Source: Rattus norvegicus (Eukaryota; Chordata; Mammalia; Rodentia; Muridae). Taken from it: a stretch of 64,000 bases of DNA. Under the pieces are notes generated by a model, which was not told the origin of the DNA, made no database searches, and worked only from the letters and a program-made list of their open reading frames with translations. A program made the translations under genes and the position numbers. The stretch lies in the NCBI RefSeq assembly GCF_036323735.1, contig NC_086021.1, forward strand, positions 163,757,976 to 163,821,975, given 5' to 3'. Position 1 is the stretch's first letter. Each line of letters begins with the position of its first letter. This document shows positions 9,421-20,909 of the stretch, piece after piece.

Positions 9421-11131
9421 AGAAGCGTTAAATGCCAACAGGTAACGTTTGGTGAGACTGACCCAGGAACTTCGGAATGTATCGCCTAATTAATGTCCAC
9501 ACCGGTCTTCCAGAGTTGTCCCTACTCACAGGAGCAGAAATCGAGGTTCAGAGACGAGAAACCGCCGTAGAAGTACAAAGCTGTTAGTAACCGTTACTTA
9601 TTTCCTGATACGAGCATGTGTCATCTCTTTGTGCAGAGGGCATTTGATTGTCTTAACACCGTATAGTTAAGAAACGTAGGTTCCTCCCTGAGACATTGAC
9701 CTAGAGACATGGACTGACCGATCTGCCGTGGATAAAATCCCTTTTTGTTGCTCATCAGAACTCTGAGGGAAAGTGGTTAGGATGTTTTTTTTTTGTTTTT
9801 TGTTTTTTGTTTTTTTTTTGCTGGTATTGTGGTTACACCGGTCCAGAGTTCTCAAGTCAGATAAATGAAGTTCTGAGGTGTTTAGCCTAAGACCTCCCTG
9901 AAGTCCACACTTTACTTGTTTATTGCATGGTCTCCCTCTCCCCCGGCCCCCACTATGTTCTTTATGATCCTAGTGGTCAGTCAGAGAGGTAGGTAGCTCA
10001 AATCATCTTTAACTCTCTGCTTTCAAATAGGGTTATTTTTCGTTGTTTTCCAATAAGGCCTAGAGGGATTACATCGAACTAAAGTTAACTTTGGCAACTC
10101 TTTTCCTTTTGCAGTGAGTTTGATACTGGCTGTGGGGATCTGGTTCCTAAGGAGGTTCACAGGTTTGCATTAGTTCCTTGGACCTGTAGGTCTACTGTGT
10201 TCATCCATCCCTTAAGATTCTGCACACAGTAGTGCTGGTGGCATATAGGAAGTTGATGGTGCGATAGACCACCCCTTTCCTTTTAACTGACCCTTGGAAA
10301 GGGGAATGTCGTCTAAGTAAATGGACTACCTTGGGTGACTGCTAGATTCCTAGTAGCCTCTCCTCCAGTCTTTGTTGTTGTCACGCCTCCCATCCATAGC
10401 GTTTGTTGAATATGAACTACCTTTCCAGGCCTCAAGATCAGGAGTCTCAGGTAATTGGCCATCCCAAAAGACCCTGTGCAGACTCGGCTGCTTTTTCTGC
10501 CTCAATGTCTTAGGGCCAGATGTTTGCATTTTCTTGTTACCAATTTTATTTTCGTCTCCTAGTGGGTTAGGTGCTCTTCTGTAACCATTATCTGACCTCT
10601 AACCTAGTGTGAAGTCATTTGCAGGGCTTTATTTATGCCTTTGTAGTGTCAGGCAGTGGAGACAAGATTTAGCTGGTGTTCTACAAAGAGCTGAGCCACT
10701 TACTGGGGCCCTTTGAGTGTTCCCTCATGTGTACTACCAGGAAATTGTGAGAACGCTTGTTATAATTAGTAATAGCTAACCTTTACCAGTTATAGGACTG
10801 AAGGTTTTTAGTGGAATGTGTCAATCAGCTCTTGGAGCAGTCTGTGAACTAGGAATTGTCCCTGCTTTACAGAAGAAACAGGCTTACAGAAAGGTTACAT
10901 GGCTTGCTCAGGGCCTTGTAATTGGCCCCAAGTTAGAATCACTCTGCAGACAATTAACATTGGATGTCAGATGCTTTCAAAAATTGGCGTCAGATATGAA
11001 TCATTTTAAACCGCAGGCATTTTAACAGCCTTACGGTGTGCTATTGTATGGGATTAAGTACATTCACATTGTTCTACAGCTAACATCTCCAAATTACCTT
11101 ATCTTTTCCCAACGGAAACTCTCCTGTTCAT
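9421..11131. other. Intron 1 sequence with MIR-age remnants
   Basis: No gene. 9512-9660 and 10768-10985 look like antisense MIR-type remnants (for example ctgctttacagaagaaacag at 10862). A T-rich run with G interruptions is at 9784-9822. The rest is unassigned. Confidence 0.5.
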
Positions 11132-11144
11132 ACACTAACTTCTT

Positions 11145-11336
11145 CTTTTTTTTTTTTTATATTTTATTTATTTATTATATATATGAGTACACTGTAGCTG
11201 TCTTCAGACACACCAGAAGAGGGCATCAGATCTCATTACAGATGGTTGTGAGCCACCATGTGGTTGCTGGGATTTGAACTCAGGACCTCGGGAAGAGCAG
11301 TCGGTGCCCTTAACCACTGAGCCATCTCTCCAGCCC
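11145..11336 (-). mobile_element. B2 SINE (antisense)
   Basis: Nearly full-length antisense B2. The 13-bp duplication acactaacttctt is at 11132-11144 and 11337-11349. Confidence 0.97.
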
Positions 11337-11349
11337 ACACTAACTTCTT

Positions 11350-12237
11350 AAAGACTCCTGGTAAACACCAGTCGGTGTTCTGGTATAAATTGGACTACAC
11401 AGTGAAGTGAAATAATTCAATCTTTGTCCTTTTGTGATGGCCACAGATAGCATTTCCTTCATTTCACAGTGTTCAGTAAATGCAGAATGATTTACTAGTT
11501 GTCACCTGCAGCAGAGTGACAGCCACAGAGCAGGAATGCAGGCCTGGTTGTGCCTCTGGAAAAACCCCCTTCTCCACACTGTAGCTCAACCTTGATGGCT
11601 GAAGCCAGTTATGGGTTATCTTAGCCCTGCATTTTTAGGTGAGATCTTCTAGCCTTGAATTAGAGCCCAACTACTGCATATTCTTCCTTGTTTGTCCATG
11701 TTTATTTATTTGGCCATTAGGGTTTGGGCATTCGGAGCTGTAGTAACCAGGGATAGCAGAACTGTGACAGCAGCTTGGATCAATACTTGTCATCTGATTA
11801 AGTGGATTACCTCAATGACAAGCTCTCCTTTTCTGTCTCTTCTCTTTCCTTAAAGGGACTATTTGGAGTCCAGAGTCTTAGAAATTCTTCTGAGTCCTCA
11901 CTGTTGCGGTTAGGGTGGGGTTAGGTGTTCCATTTAGTCTTTCAAAATGCACTTTGGTTCATCTGTTTCTGTGTCTTTTGAGATTTTTATGTTTATGAAA
12001 GTGGCTGGAACTTTCTTCTGATGGTAATGTGGCTTTGGAATGGGTAGTATGGCAGAGGTGAGGAACAGGACAACAAACAAAACTGACTTTGCCTGGATTC
12101 TAAAGTCAGAGTATGTTGAATAGTATGTCTGATAAAGTGCCATTTTTTTCTTCTGTGGTGTTTGAGAATGAATCTGGAGTTCATGCATGGGAGATAAGCC
12201 CTCAAGCATTGAGCTAGGTCCCCAGTTCTGAATAGAG
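11350..12237. other. Intron 1 sequence, nothing recognised
   Basis: About 0.9 kb without a recognised gene or repeat. The small open frames near 11934-12209 on the - strand have no recognisable family. Confidence 0.5.
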
Positions 12238-12335
12238 GTTTACATTTTTATTTTATGTGTATGGGTGTTTTATCTGCATATATGTCTTGCACTGTGTGTG
12301 CAGTGCCAAGGAGGCCAAAAGATGATGTCATATTT
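12238..12335 (-). mobile_element. B3 SINE fragment (antisense)
   Basis: Only the 3' half is present: attttatgtgtatgggtg followed by tgtgcagtgccaaggaggcc, as in antisense B3. Confidence 0.65.
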
Positions 12336-12339
12336 CTTA

Positions 12340-12428
12340 ACAACAAAAATAATTTTATGGTTGGAGGTCACCACAATATGAAGAACTGTATTAAAGGGTC
12401 ACAGTGTTAGGAAGGTTGAGAACCACTG
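12340..12428 (+). mobile_element. URR1-type hAT DNA transposon fragment
   Basis: Matches the 3' part of the rodent URR1 element: aataattttatggttggagg, then actgtattaaagggtcac, ending in the terminal inverted repeat ggttgagaaccactg. Non-autonomous; no transposase is encoded. Confidence 0.75.
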
Positions 12429-12434
12429 GGCTGA

Positions 12435-13600
12435 ACTGAGTGATGCAAACACTAGTTTTAGAAAAGGGGAATATTAGTTCCTAGGCATCTAGATTCTGTA
12501 CAACTGCAAAGACTGCTTTTGTTAAGCTAGGAAAATCATATTTTCTCTAGGCAGCATCTTGTAACACTCTGTGCTGCTCTATAAGTATTGTTACCTAAGC
12601 TAGGCACCAGAAAAACAAAAGTAAGTAAAAGAGCTCAAGGAACTCTGGTTCTAGAAGAGCCCCAGATTCCAATGACTTTTGGTGTGGCAGCGAAGTGGGG
12701 GAGAGGAGGGAGAGGATGGTGAGATTAAGCAGCATGGGACAGGGTGGGACTGTATCAGGGACTTTTTAAATTAGGAGAGGGGTCTGGAGACCGGTTGTCC
12801 AGAATTTATCAGGTGGCAAATGTTTGTTTATCTGGATAACTAAGTTCTAGTAGTGATATTCCGTGACTAGATAATTTAGATACTATCTCTTAAGATATCT
12901 CCCAGACAGCTTACACAGTATTAGGGGTTGGATAGGAAGTAGATAACAAAAGGGCTTTCACGTGAGTGCCAGTAACAACAGGTACTCAGTTTTTAGCTTC
13001 ATGTTAAGGGGAAAAAACGACAGCAGTGATGCCAGCTTGCTTTTCTTAGGTGGGAAAGGAAAATTTGAGATCTGTGTTCAGGATGCAGCTTACACATAGT
13101 TAGGACAGAGGGAGTCCTAAGCTGGAAGTTACTGAGTAGCCTGAGGATTGTCTGATCTGGTCTGTTGCTTCTAAGTGTGTTGACTTGAATGAGTCTCCGG
13201 TTCACCGATCCTGTTTTCCTCATAAAGTAATCTCGGAGGTCTCTGAAATTATAAAGGCCTAAAGATTAGATAGATAGGCAGTAGTGACAGAACAAGATTA
13301 GAGGCCCCTCGTCTTACTGTTTCCATGGCACCATTCTTCCCTGTTACGTTTCCTGTCAGCTCATAACTGCCTTATAGTAATACATGTACTATACCTCTTG
13401 GGAGGAAAAAGGGAAAATGAGATGTGGTCCGATTTTCTAGTTCTCAATCTCTAGAAGAGAACTTTGAGCTGTCTATTGTGTCCTGCTCTGGACGGGTAAG
13501 GAGTCAGGGTTGTGACTGAATACGTAGGTTTCCTAGAGGGCCATGTGTATTGGGAATGTTGAGAGTTGATGAAAGTGCAAATCTCTAAGTCCTCTTACCA
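12435..13600. other. Intron 1 sequence, nothing recognised
   Basis: About 1.2 kb with no recognised gene, repeat or strong motif. Confidence 0.5.
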
Positions 13601-13602
13601 TG

Positions 13603-13760
13603 TCTACTGAGTATACTGTCACTGTCTTCAGACACATCTGAAAAAGGCATCAGATCTCATTACAGATGGTTGTGAGCCACCATGTGGCTGCTGGGAATTG
13701 AACTCAGGACCTCTGGAAGAGCAGACAGTGCTCCTAACCATTGAGCCGTCTCTCCAGCCC
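13603..13760 (-). mobile_element. B2 SINE (antisense), 3' truncated
   Basis: Antisense B2 body from actgtcttcagacacatctg to gagccgtctctccagccc. It is diverged and lacks a clear T-run tail. Confidence 0.9.
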
Positions 13761-14195
13761 CTAGATAATCTTTTTATTATTCATTATTGTATGTGTATAA
13801 AGTATGATGCATTTGAGGTCTTTTAGGAATCTCTTCTTTGCAATCACTCTATGGAAGTGGTTTAGGAATTTGTCTCTGGAAGGAGAAATTTACCTAAAAT
13901 AGGTTAAATTCTGGTATCATCAACTATATCTTTTACTATAGAAACAAGATGGATATTGCTTTTTAGAGTGGAGAGATAGCTGAAAAATTAAAAGATTAAC
14001 TTACCAAATTGTCTGCTGAATTCCATTATAATCTTAGAGCTGAAGTCCTATGGGGGTAAACTTGAGAGCCTAATACTGTGTAGAACATTACATTTAAATA
14101 TGTGGAGAACTGTCTGAAATTTCCATAATAAAAGGAAAGTATAAACACTTAAATATAGCACAACAATAGAAAAATAATCGCCACAGAACATGTTT
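13761..14195. other. Intron 1 sequence, nothing recognised
   Basis: AT-rich and unassigned. Confidence 0.5.
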
Positions 14196-14330
14196 GGTTG
14201 AGTCAGGGTCCCTGTAGCTCTGGCTGTCCTGGAATTAACTCACTAGGCAGAGCAAGCTGGTCTTGAACTCACAGAGATCAACCTGCCTCAGCCTCCAACA
14301 TGCTAGGATTAGCGTGTGTACCTGGCTCTC
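14196..14330 (-). mobile_element. B1 SINE (antisense), diverged
   Basis: gctctggctgtcctggaatt, later cttgaactcacagagatcaa, and a degraded attagcgtgtgtacctggct head. Confidence 0.8.
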
Positions 14331-15190
14331 AAGCAGGCTTTTTTACAGTTTTAGCCGTATGAGATAGGTATCCCTACTGCGGACACCAGACCCTTGAAGT
14401 GGCATCCAAATGAATAGTTCAGTTTGTCAAGACAAAAATGATTGCTTTACTCCAAATAAATATACTCTTTTTAAAAGCCAAATTTAGCAGCTTACTGTTT
14501 TTGACCAGGTTTTCTTCATTCAGGAGGCATTTATCTGGTGTTTAGCTGTTTCCTGTTTATTAAAGATTTTAGTAAGCTTAGTTAAAGGTGATGTTTGCAT
14601 GGTTTCTCTTGATCTGTTTGTGTAGTTTGATTTGAAATTCTCTGTGCCAGTGAAAGCCAATCCCAGCAGTAGAATTTAAAACGGTCATTTCTGTAATTAA
14701 TCTTTTTGTAGGTCTAGATTTTCTTTGTGCTACGCCTGATGATGCTATACTGACTGAGAAGTCACATGTTGCTTGTTCCCACAGACTATTTTCAGGCTTT
14801 TGGACTTGGTTCTTCTAGAGTCTGTAAGCTACCTAAGGAATGGTGCTGTCAATATAATAATGAGGGCCGTGCATGAATCAGTGGAACATAAGCTTAATTT
14901 TTCTTAAAACCCTAAAGTCTCTCCTTCAATTGCCTTTCACACCAATTAAAATAGCCCTTTCTATAGTTAGGGTGCTAAATAGGGTTACTGTGCTGTCTCG
15001 GTGACGTAATACGATTATGTTTGGAAATCCCAACAGCTTATCTTGTATTCCTAAGCTCATCCAGTCTTGCAGCAATTTCGTGTATCTACTATGTGTTCTC
15101 CTAGTAGAGAACAGAAAAATCAAGCAAGACATGATTCCTATCTGCAATTATTTTTCAATTCTGAGAGGGTAAGTAAAACAAGTCAGGATG
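14331..15190. other. Intron 1 sequence, nothing recognised
   Basis: No gene or repeat family recognised in about 0.86 kb. Confidence 0.5.
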
Positions 15191-15191
15191 G

Positions 15192-15360
15192 TTAGATGAG
15201 ATGGCACATTGGATAATGAAATTAATTTGCTGCTAAGCCTGACGACCAGAGTTTGATTCCTGGGAGCCACATGTGGAAGACCCAACTCCTGCAAGTTGTC
15301 CTTTGACCTCCACATGGACATTATGGTGAGAACATTAGACAAATACTCTCTAAATAAAAT
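15192..15360 (+). mobile_element. tRNA-derived rodent SINE (B2/B3/B4 group)
   Basis: Contains tgctgctaagcctgacgacc and then ttgtcctttgacctccacat, a widespread rodent SINE pattern, ending in taaataaaatg. The subfamily is uncertain. Confidence 0.6.
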
Positions 15361-15782
15361 GAAAACAACAGTGACAATTTGTATCCCATTCTTCCCTTTG
15401 CTTCTCTGACCCAGACACCCAAGGTGTAAGTTCAGAGATGGGAAATGGCATAATTGATGGATAATGTCACTAGATAAAGAAGTTTTGATTCTCTGACTTC
15501 TGGTGTATTGATTTGTTTTTGTTATTTTCCCTTCTCCTATTTTTCTGCCGCCTATTATCCAGCCAGTTGTTTATCCTTAATATCCAGTGTGTCCATATCT
15601 TATGTAGTCTAGAACATTAGGATAGGGAGAACACTGACCCTGTTGAGGGTCCAGACATCTGCCTAGCACCTTCAGTAATTCTAGTATCACTTCTTAGGCT
15701 GACTTCCAGAAAGACTTGGTGTTGTCTAGTTTTGTTTAAGAATAAGGAGAAATAAGGTTCATATTGAATTATTTTACTTGAT

Positions 15783-15814
<32 letters not shown>

Positions 15815-15904
15815 ACACATATACATACATACACACATATATACATATACACACATGTACACACATGTATGTATATATACATACATACACACACATATAT
15901 ATAT
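15783..15904. repeat. (TG)n with (CATA)/(TACA) compound microsatellite
   Basis: Pure TG repeats pass into mixed ACATA/TACATA repeats, next to an antisense B3. Confidence 0.95.
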
Positions 15905-16030
15905 GCACTGTGTGTGCGCATGGAGGCCAGAAGAAAGTGAAGAAGCCCCTGGATATCTGTAGTTACAGATGGTTGTGGACCACCATGTGGGTGCTGGAAC
16001 AGCCCAGATGTCTGCAAGAGTTACAAGTAA
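15905..16030 (-). mobile_element. B3 SINE (antisense), partial
   Basis: catggaggccagaagaaagt, later agttacagatggttgtggac and caccatgtgggtgctggaa. Confidence 0.7.
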
Positions 16031-16034
16031 GTGC

Positions 16035-16037
<3 letters not shown>

Positions 16038-16065
<28 letters not shown>

Positions 16066-16219
16066 ATTTTATGTATGTGAGTAAACTGTCACTGTCTTCA
16101 GACACACCAGAAGAGGGCACCAGATTCCATTACAGATGGTTGTGAGCCACCATATGGTTGCTGGGAATTGAACTTTGGAATAACAGGCTCTTAACCTCGG
16201 AGCCATCTCTCCAGTACCA
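16038..16219 (-). mobile_element. B2 SINE (antisense)
   Basis: A T-run of about 22 bases is followed by the antisense B2 body, ending gagccatctctccagtacc. It lies beside the partial B3. Confidence 0.93.
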
Positions 16220-17002
16220 TCTCCAGAAACCAGGCCTGTTTTCTTACCTCTCTATCCAGGAGCACCTGCACAGGGGTGACATCACCCCCCCAGTGAGCCG
16301 CGCCCTCCTACATCAATCATTGCCTGTAGGTCAGTCTGTGGAACTACTCTTTTATTAAGGTTTTTCTTCCCATGTATGTAGAGAGTTTGTGTTTTCTTAA
16401 AGTGGAAGAGAAAGGAAACAACCAAGACTGACTCTCAGTTCACCCTATTGCTTGTGTATTTGCTCAGGGAAAAATGACCATTTCTTGTTGGCTTTTATCC
16501 TGCCAGCGGAACCTTGCTGGCTGTTTTTTACTAAAGCACTTTGAAGGCTGCCATGATCATAGATCATGTCTTAGAATCTTTTTTCTTTGTTCTATGAGTA
16601 AATATTAGAAAATGTACCTTAAATTACCTGGCTGAGGAAAAAAGATGTCTGTGGCTGCTCCCTAATGTTAAATAGTACTCAGCTCTTTTATTCTGTGTTT
16701 GCAGGACATTTGTTAAGAGTCAAGGGATATTGGAGTTTCTACTAGATACATTTACCAGAGGAGTATTAGGCTTCTGGTCAATTTGAATGTTTAAAATAAT
16801 CTGGCCTGGGTTCTGAACCTGTCTTCATATTAATAGCTGCAGTGAATTGTGCCCATTTTGTAATGAGGCCATACTCAGTACCACACATCTGTGCTTAGAG
16901 AGGTGATAAGTTATGCACTAAACCCGAAACATCATTTTAGTTCTGCCTCAGCCCTAAGGTAGATTGTGTTGAGTCCTGTAAGCCGGTAGTGGTCGTGATG
17001 AT
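16220..17002. other. Intron 1 sequence, nothing recognised
   Basis: About 0.8 kb unassigned. Confidence 0.5.
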
Positions 17003-17077
17003 GATGGTGGTGGTGGTGGTGGTGGTGGTGGTGGTGGTGGTGGTGGTGGTGGTGGTGGTGGTGGTGGTGGTGGTGGT
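17003..17077. repeat. (TGG)n trinucleotide array
   Basis: About 24 uninterrupted TGG units, preceded by three GAT/GTC-like units. G-rich on the sense strand of Raly. Confidence 0.97.
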
Positions 17078-17453
17078 GTGTGTTCTGTGATCATAAATAC
17101 AGTTGGGAGACTTCTTAAATAAAAACCAAATGTTTTTCTAGCAATAAATCTTCCTGGGATTCAGTTACTATTTCATGGGTAAGTGATTTTTTTTTTCATC
17201 TTTGATAGAGGAGTTTTTGCTTTTGTAGAAATATTTAAAGGATCCAGAGGCAGTTGAATAATGGAGTACTATCTTGCTTCATGGGTAGCGAACATTTATG
17301 TGGGGTTGTTCACTCCAGTGTTATCTAACAAAGGTAGTTTTGCTCTTTAGAAAAGGAAAGAAAAATTTAGTTGTGAACTTCGGAGATGCAGCCCTTTTGA
17401 GAGAAAACAGTTCCTTTAACCCTGGGGGCAACCAAGTACTTTCTGTTCTGGAT
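17078..17453. other. Intron 1 sequence, nothing recognised
   Basis: Unassigned. Confidence 0.5.
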
Positions 17454-17470
17454 CTCTTCAGAGTATTTTA

Positions 17471-17667
17471 TTTTATTTATTTTTTTTTTAAGATTTATTC
17501 ATTTATTATATATAAGTACACTGTAGCTGTCTTCAGACACACCAGAAGAGGGCATCGAATCTCTTTACAGATGGTTGTGAGCCACCATGTGGTTGCTGGG
17601 AATTGAACTCAGGACCTCTGGAAGAGCAGTCGGGTGCTCTTAACCGCTGAGCCATCTCTCCAGCCCC
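17471..17667 (-). mobile_element. B2 SINE (antisense)
   Basis: Near-consensus antisense B2 with a perfect 17-bp target-site duplication, ctcttcagagtatttta, at 17454-17470 and 17668-17684. Confidence 0.98.
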
Positions 17668-17751
17668 CTCTTCAGAGTATTTTAATCTCTAGATCAGAGA
17701 TCAAAAACTGGCAGCCTAGGTATTAGACCCTGACGACATGTTGTCTTTGTT

Positions 17752-17780
17752 GTTTTTTTTTTTTTTTTTTTTTTTTTTTT
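17752..17780. repeat. Poly-T run
   Basis: About 29 T. No SINE body is attached on either side. Confidence 0.9.
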
Positions 17781-17905
17781 TGAGTTAGATTCTGAGATAA
17801 CTCCGGTGTGTGTTATTAGAGTGACAGATGTGAACAGATTTATTTTTGGTTAGTGTACAAAGTAATAGGTTTCATTAATTCACTTTCATACATATACTGT
17901 AATTT

Positions 17906-18023
17906 TTTTTTTTTTTTTTTTTTTGGTTCTTTTTTTGGTTCTTTTTTTCGGAGCTGGGGACCGAACCCAGGGCCTTGCGCTTCCTAGGCAAGCGCTCTAC
18001 CATTGAGCTAAATCCCCAACCCC
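17906..18023 (-). mobile_element. ID SINE (antisense) inside L1
   Basis: Near-consensus antisense ID. The 9-bp duplication ctgtaattt is at 17897-17905 and 18024-18032. Its tail contains a doubled ggttcttttttt segment. Confidence 0.95.
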
Positions 18024-18162
18024 CTGTAATTTGTTTTTATCCCACTTCCCTACTGCTCTTCCTTAAGCTCCTCACCCTCTTTTATTGGTCCCATCCTTCC
18101 CCTAACGTCTCCATTTCTCCCCATCCCTTTCCTCTCCTTTCCTTCTCCAGTCCCTTCTAGTA

Positions 18163-18263
<101 letters not shown>

Positions 18264-18690
18264 CTACAAGATAAAAGGTGGTTATTTGAGTCTTGCTTAT
18301 TTCTCCAAACATGATCTTCAGTTGTAGCCAGTTTACTGCAGATGCCATGCTTTTGCCTACACATTCACCTGTGAGTGGCTGGGCTGGTTTCACTTCCTGG
18401 CTATTTTTAGTAGTGCAGCAATAAACGTGGATGTTCAAGTATCTTTGTAGTATGTGACTTAGAGTCCTTTGGGTGTACATCCAGTATATAGGCCACATGG
18501 TAGTTCTATTTTGGGCTTTTCATTCTTTCTTGGAACCGCCACACTTTAGTTAGTATAGTGGCTGCACCAGGTTACAGTCTCACCAGAAGGGGGGTTCCTC
18601 CTTAGCATTTGTTTCTCTGATGGCTAAGAATAGTTACAACTTTTTCAGATATTTATTGGCCATTTGTATTTGAGAACTGTCTAATCAGTT

Positions 18691-20051
18691 TATTGGCTAA
18701 CAGGATGAATATACATCCTGGGCCAGGGTGCTGGGGATGCCTCATTTGCATAAGGAGGAATTCCAGGTGCTGCTGGACATGACCTTATAAGGGGAGAGGA
18801 AGTTTCATCTGGCTACCGGGCTATATGACCTCCTCTGTGGCCAAATGTTGGGGCACAGGAGAGTGTGCGCCAGGACATACAGGCCCAGAGCAGGTGGAGA
18901 GAGCGATTGTATGCCTACCAATCTCAGGACAAGATTTCCAGGGCCTGGACACTCCTTGACCCACTCTTGCTCCAGGCCTGCCCCCTGCTCCCATTTCCTC
19001 ATGGCTCCCCAACCCTAAACCAGTTACAGGAGTGAGACTAGGCCCTGGCTATTCTTCAGAAGGGTTCGACCTGGAATCCTCTCCACCAGGGCTCCCTCCC
19101 TGTCTTGTGACTCTTCATTGCCTTGCCTGTGGACATTTTCACTTGGCTTTTTGGGACCCTGTGACTGACTGTTCTTTGGGAAGTCTTCTGCAGCATGGAA
19201 GGAAGAATCCTTGTGTTTACAGCCTTCAGTTATCTTCATGTCCCCAATTATTGCTTCCATATGGGTAAGCTCCCTTAGACAACAACATATTTGTCCTCAA
19301 GTTTGTGAGAGCCACACTATTAACTTTGGTCTCTTTGGTGCCAAGGTGAGAACCAGTTGCTTTTTTTTGTTTTGTTTTTTCCTTCCACCTTTATCTTGGA
19401 AACTTGATGGATTCGTTTTGCTACCACCTGTTGAATTTGCTTTGTAGCCAAGGGTAACCCTGAACTTTTGGCCTTTCCTGCCTCTTCCTACTAAGTGCTA
19501 GAATTTTAGGTGTATCTGGCTGAACTTGTAACACTGAATAGACTTTAGCTAGCTATAGTGCTATTAAATCTCCTGAGCTTTTGTAAATGAGGTCTCTTTA
19601 TTTTACTAGGAACCTTCCATGCCTACTTCCATTGGCTCATCAGTCTGTCCTGGCCTATTGTAGGACTTAACAAAAAGGGGCAAACTTAGTAGACTTTGTT
19701 TTTGTTTAAGTTGACATTATTTGATACTCCTAATATTTGTAAACTGGCTGTGCATAATGAGGGAAGTGGGTCTGATGCCATGACTTCTGATTAAAATAAA
19801 ACCTGTTTTACGTAGGAGTTAGTACTTGATTCTTCCTCTTGGAGCTGCAATTAGTACCTGCTCCTGTGTGTGTGAAAAGTAAGCGTCTTCTGAGCAAGAG
19901 GCCTCTGGGAGTTACTGTAGCATGGTTATTGTAGGATGTGGAGTACCTGACAGGATGCCAGTAGGGGTAACTCAGAAGGTGTTCAAACTAAGCTCTTGGG
20001 ATGCTAGTTTCTCAGATCCAGGCACATGCTTGTGTGTGGTGAATATTTTAT
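18691..20051. other. Intron 1 sequence with a promoter-like motif group
   Basis: No gene recognised. The left part (18740-19265) has an octamer, a perfect CArG box and GC-richer sequence than its surroundings, ending near a donor-like GGGTAAGC at about 19263. It could be a degraded LTR or an intronic regulatory element; neither can be shown by eye. Confidence 0.4.
18744..18792. promoter_or_regulatory. Octamer plus CArG box cluster
   Basis: ATTTGCAT (POU/octamer) at 18744-18751 and CCTTATAAGG (a perfect SRF CArG consensus) at 18783-18792, 31 bases apart. The motifs are seen directly; the function is inferred. Confidence 0.35.
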
Positions 20052-20186
20052 TGAAACAGCCTCTCTAAATAGTTCTGGCTGTCCTTAACTTACTGTATTG
20101 ATCAGGTTGGCCTTGAACTCACAGAGATCCACTTGTCTCTGCCTCTTGGGTGTTGGGATTAAAGGCATGTGCTACCATGCCCAGCC
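20052..20186 (-). mobile_element. B1 SINE (antisense)
   Basis: ggttggccttgaactcacag, later gttgggattaaaggcatgtg and ctaccatgcccagcc. Confidence 0.85.
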
Positions 20187-20230
20187 AGAGTTTGCTCTTA
20201 ATATTAAATTACACAGAAAGGGATTTGTGT

Positions 20231-20313
20231 GTGTTGCTGAGGATCCAAATTAAGGCCTGATTGAGCTAGGCAAGTACTTTACCACTAAACCAACCCCCAC
20301 CCCCACCCCCACC
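20231..20313 (-). mobile_element. Old ID-like SINE (antisense) with (CCCCA)n
   Basis: tgctgaggatccaaattaag followed by gagctaggcaagtactttac resembles a diverged antisense ID. It ends in a CCCCA pentanucleotide run at about 20294-20313. Confidence 0.6.
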
Positions 20314-20665
20314 CCATTTCTAAGTTGTATGGAAGGTTTAATAAATTGGCATGCATTTTTAAAAATTGTGTGTATGTACACTTGTATATTTGGTGGAGCA
20401 AGCATGCCATAGGTGCCTGTGGAAACAGTTTCTTCTACTGTGTACAGGGAGGCTTGGCAGCAGACACCAGCCCAAGAAACTTATGCAGTGTTTTGTTTTG
20501 TTTTAAGTTAAATGAGAAGACATCAAAGAATGAAATGATCATAGAAAGCCTTTTGACCTTCCAGTAGATTGAAAGAATAGATCATAAAAAGCCTTTTGGC
20601 CTTCCAGTGGATCTAATGTTATTAGATCTTGACAACTATTAGAACAGTAGGAAACGATTTTTTTT
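20314..20665. other. Intron 1 sequence, nothing recognised
   Basis: Unassigned. It includes an imperfect local repeat: atagaaagccttttgacctt at 20541 and ataaaaagccttttggcctt at 20583. Confidence 0.5.
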
Positions 20666-20680
20666 AAGATAGTCTATTAG

Positions 20681-20778
20681 GGGGTTGGGGATTTAGCTCA
20701 GTGGTAGAGCGCTTGCCTAGCAAGCACAAGGCCCTGGGTTCAGTCCCCAGCTCTGAAAAAAAGAAAAAGAAAAAAAAA
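20681..20778 (+). mobile_element. ID SINE (sense), young
   Basis: Very close to the ID consensus, with A-box tagctcagtgg and B-box ggttcagtcc, then an A-rich tail. The perfect 15-bp duplication aagatagtctattag is at 20666-20680 and 20779-20793. Confidence 0.97.
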
Positions 20779-20817
20779 AAGATAGTCTATTAGTTGTCTC
20801 TTAAAATTTAAAAGACA

Positions 20818-20909
20818 GCTCTAGCTTTGAACTCAGAGATCCACCACCAGCCTCTGCTTCCTGAGTGCTGAGATTAGAGGCGTTGCACCACACTGCCTGG
20901 AAATCTAAA
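20818..20909 (-). mobile_element. B1 SINE fragment (antisense)
   Basis: ctttgaactcagagatccac, then gagtgctgagattagaggcg and a degraded head. Confidence 0.75.

Noticed and set aside
8146..9431. Long overlapping open frames on both strands (up to 237 codons) in the GC-rich region
   Set aside because: CpG islands have few stop codons. The frames overlap on both strands, are rich in Arg/Pro/Gly/Ala, and show no domain. The region is better explained as the promoter and non-coding exon of Raly.
15778..16080. Frames rich in Cys-Val or His-Thr repeats (also at 28374, 46888 and 18157)
   Set aside because: They are translations of TG/CA microsatellites.
20681..20755. tRNA(Ala)-like gene
   Set aside because: It is an ID SINE with an A-tail and target-site duplication, not a tRNA gene. 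The same applies to the other ID bodies in the window.
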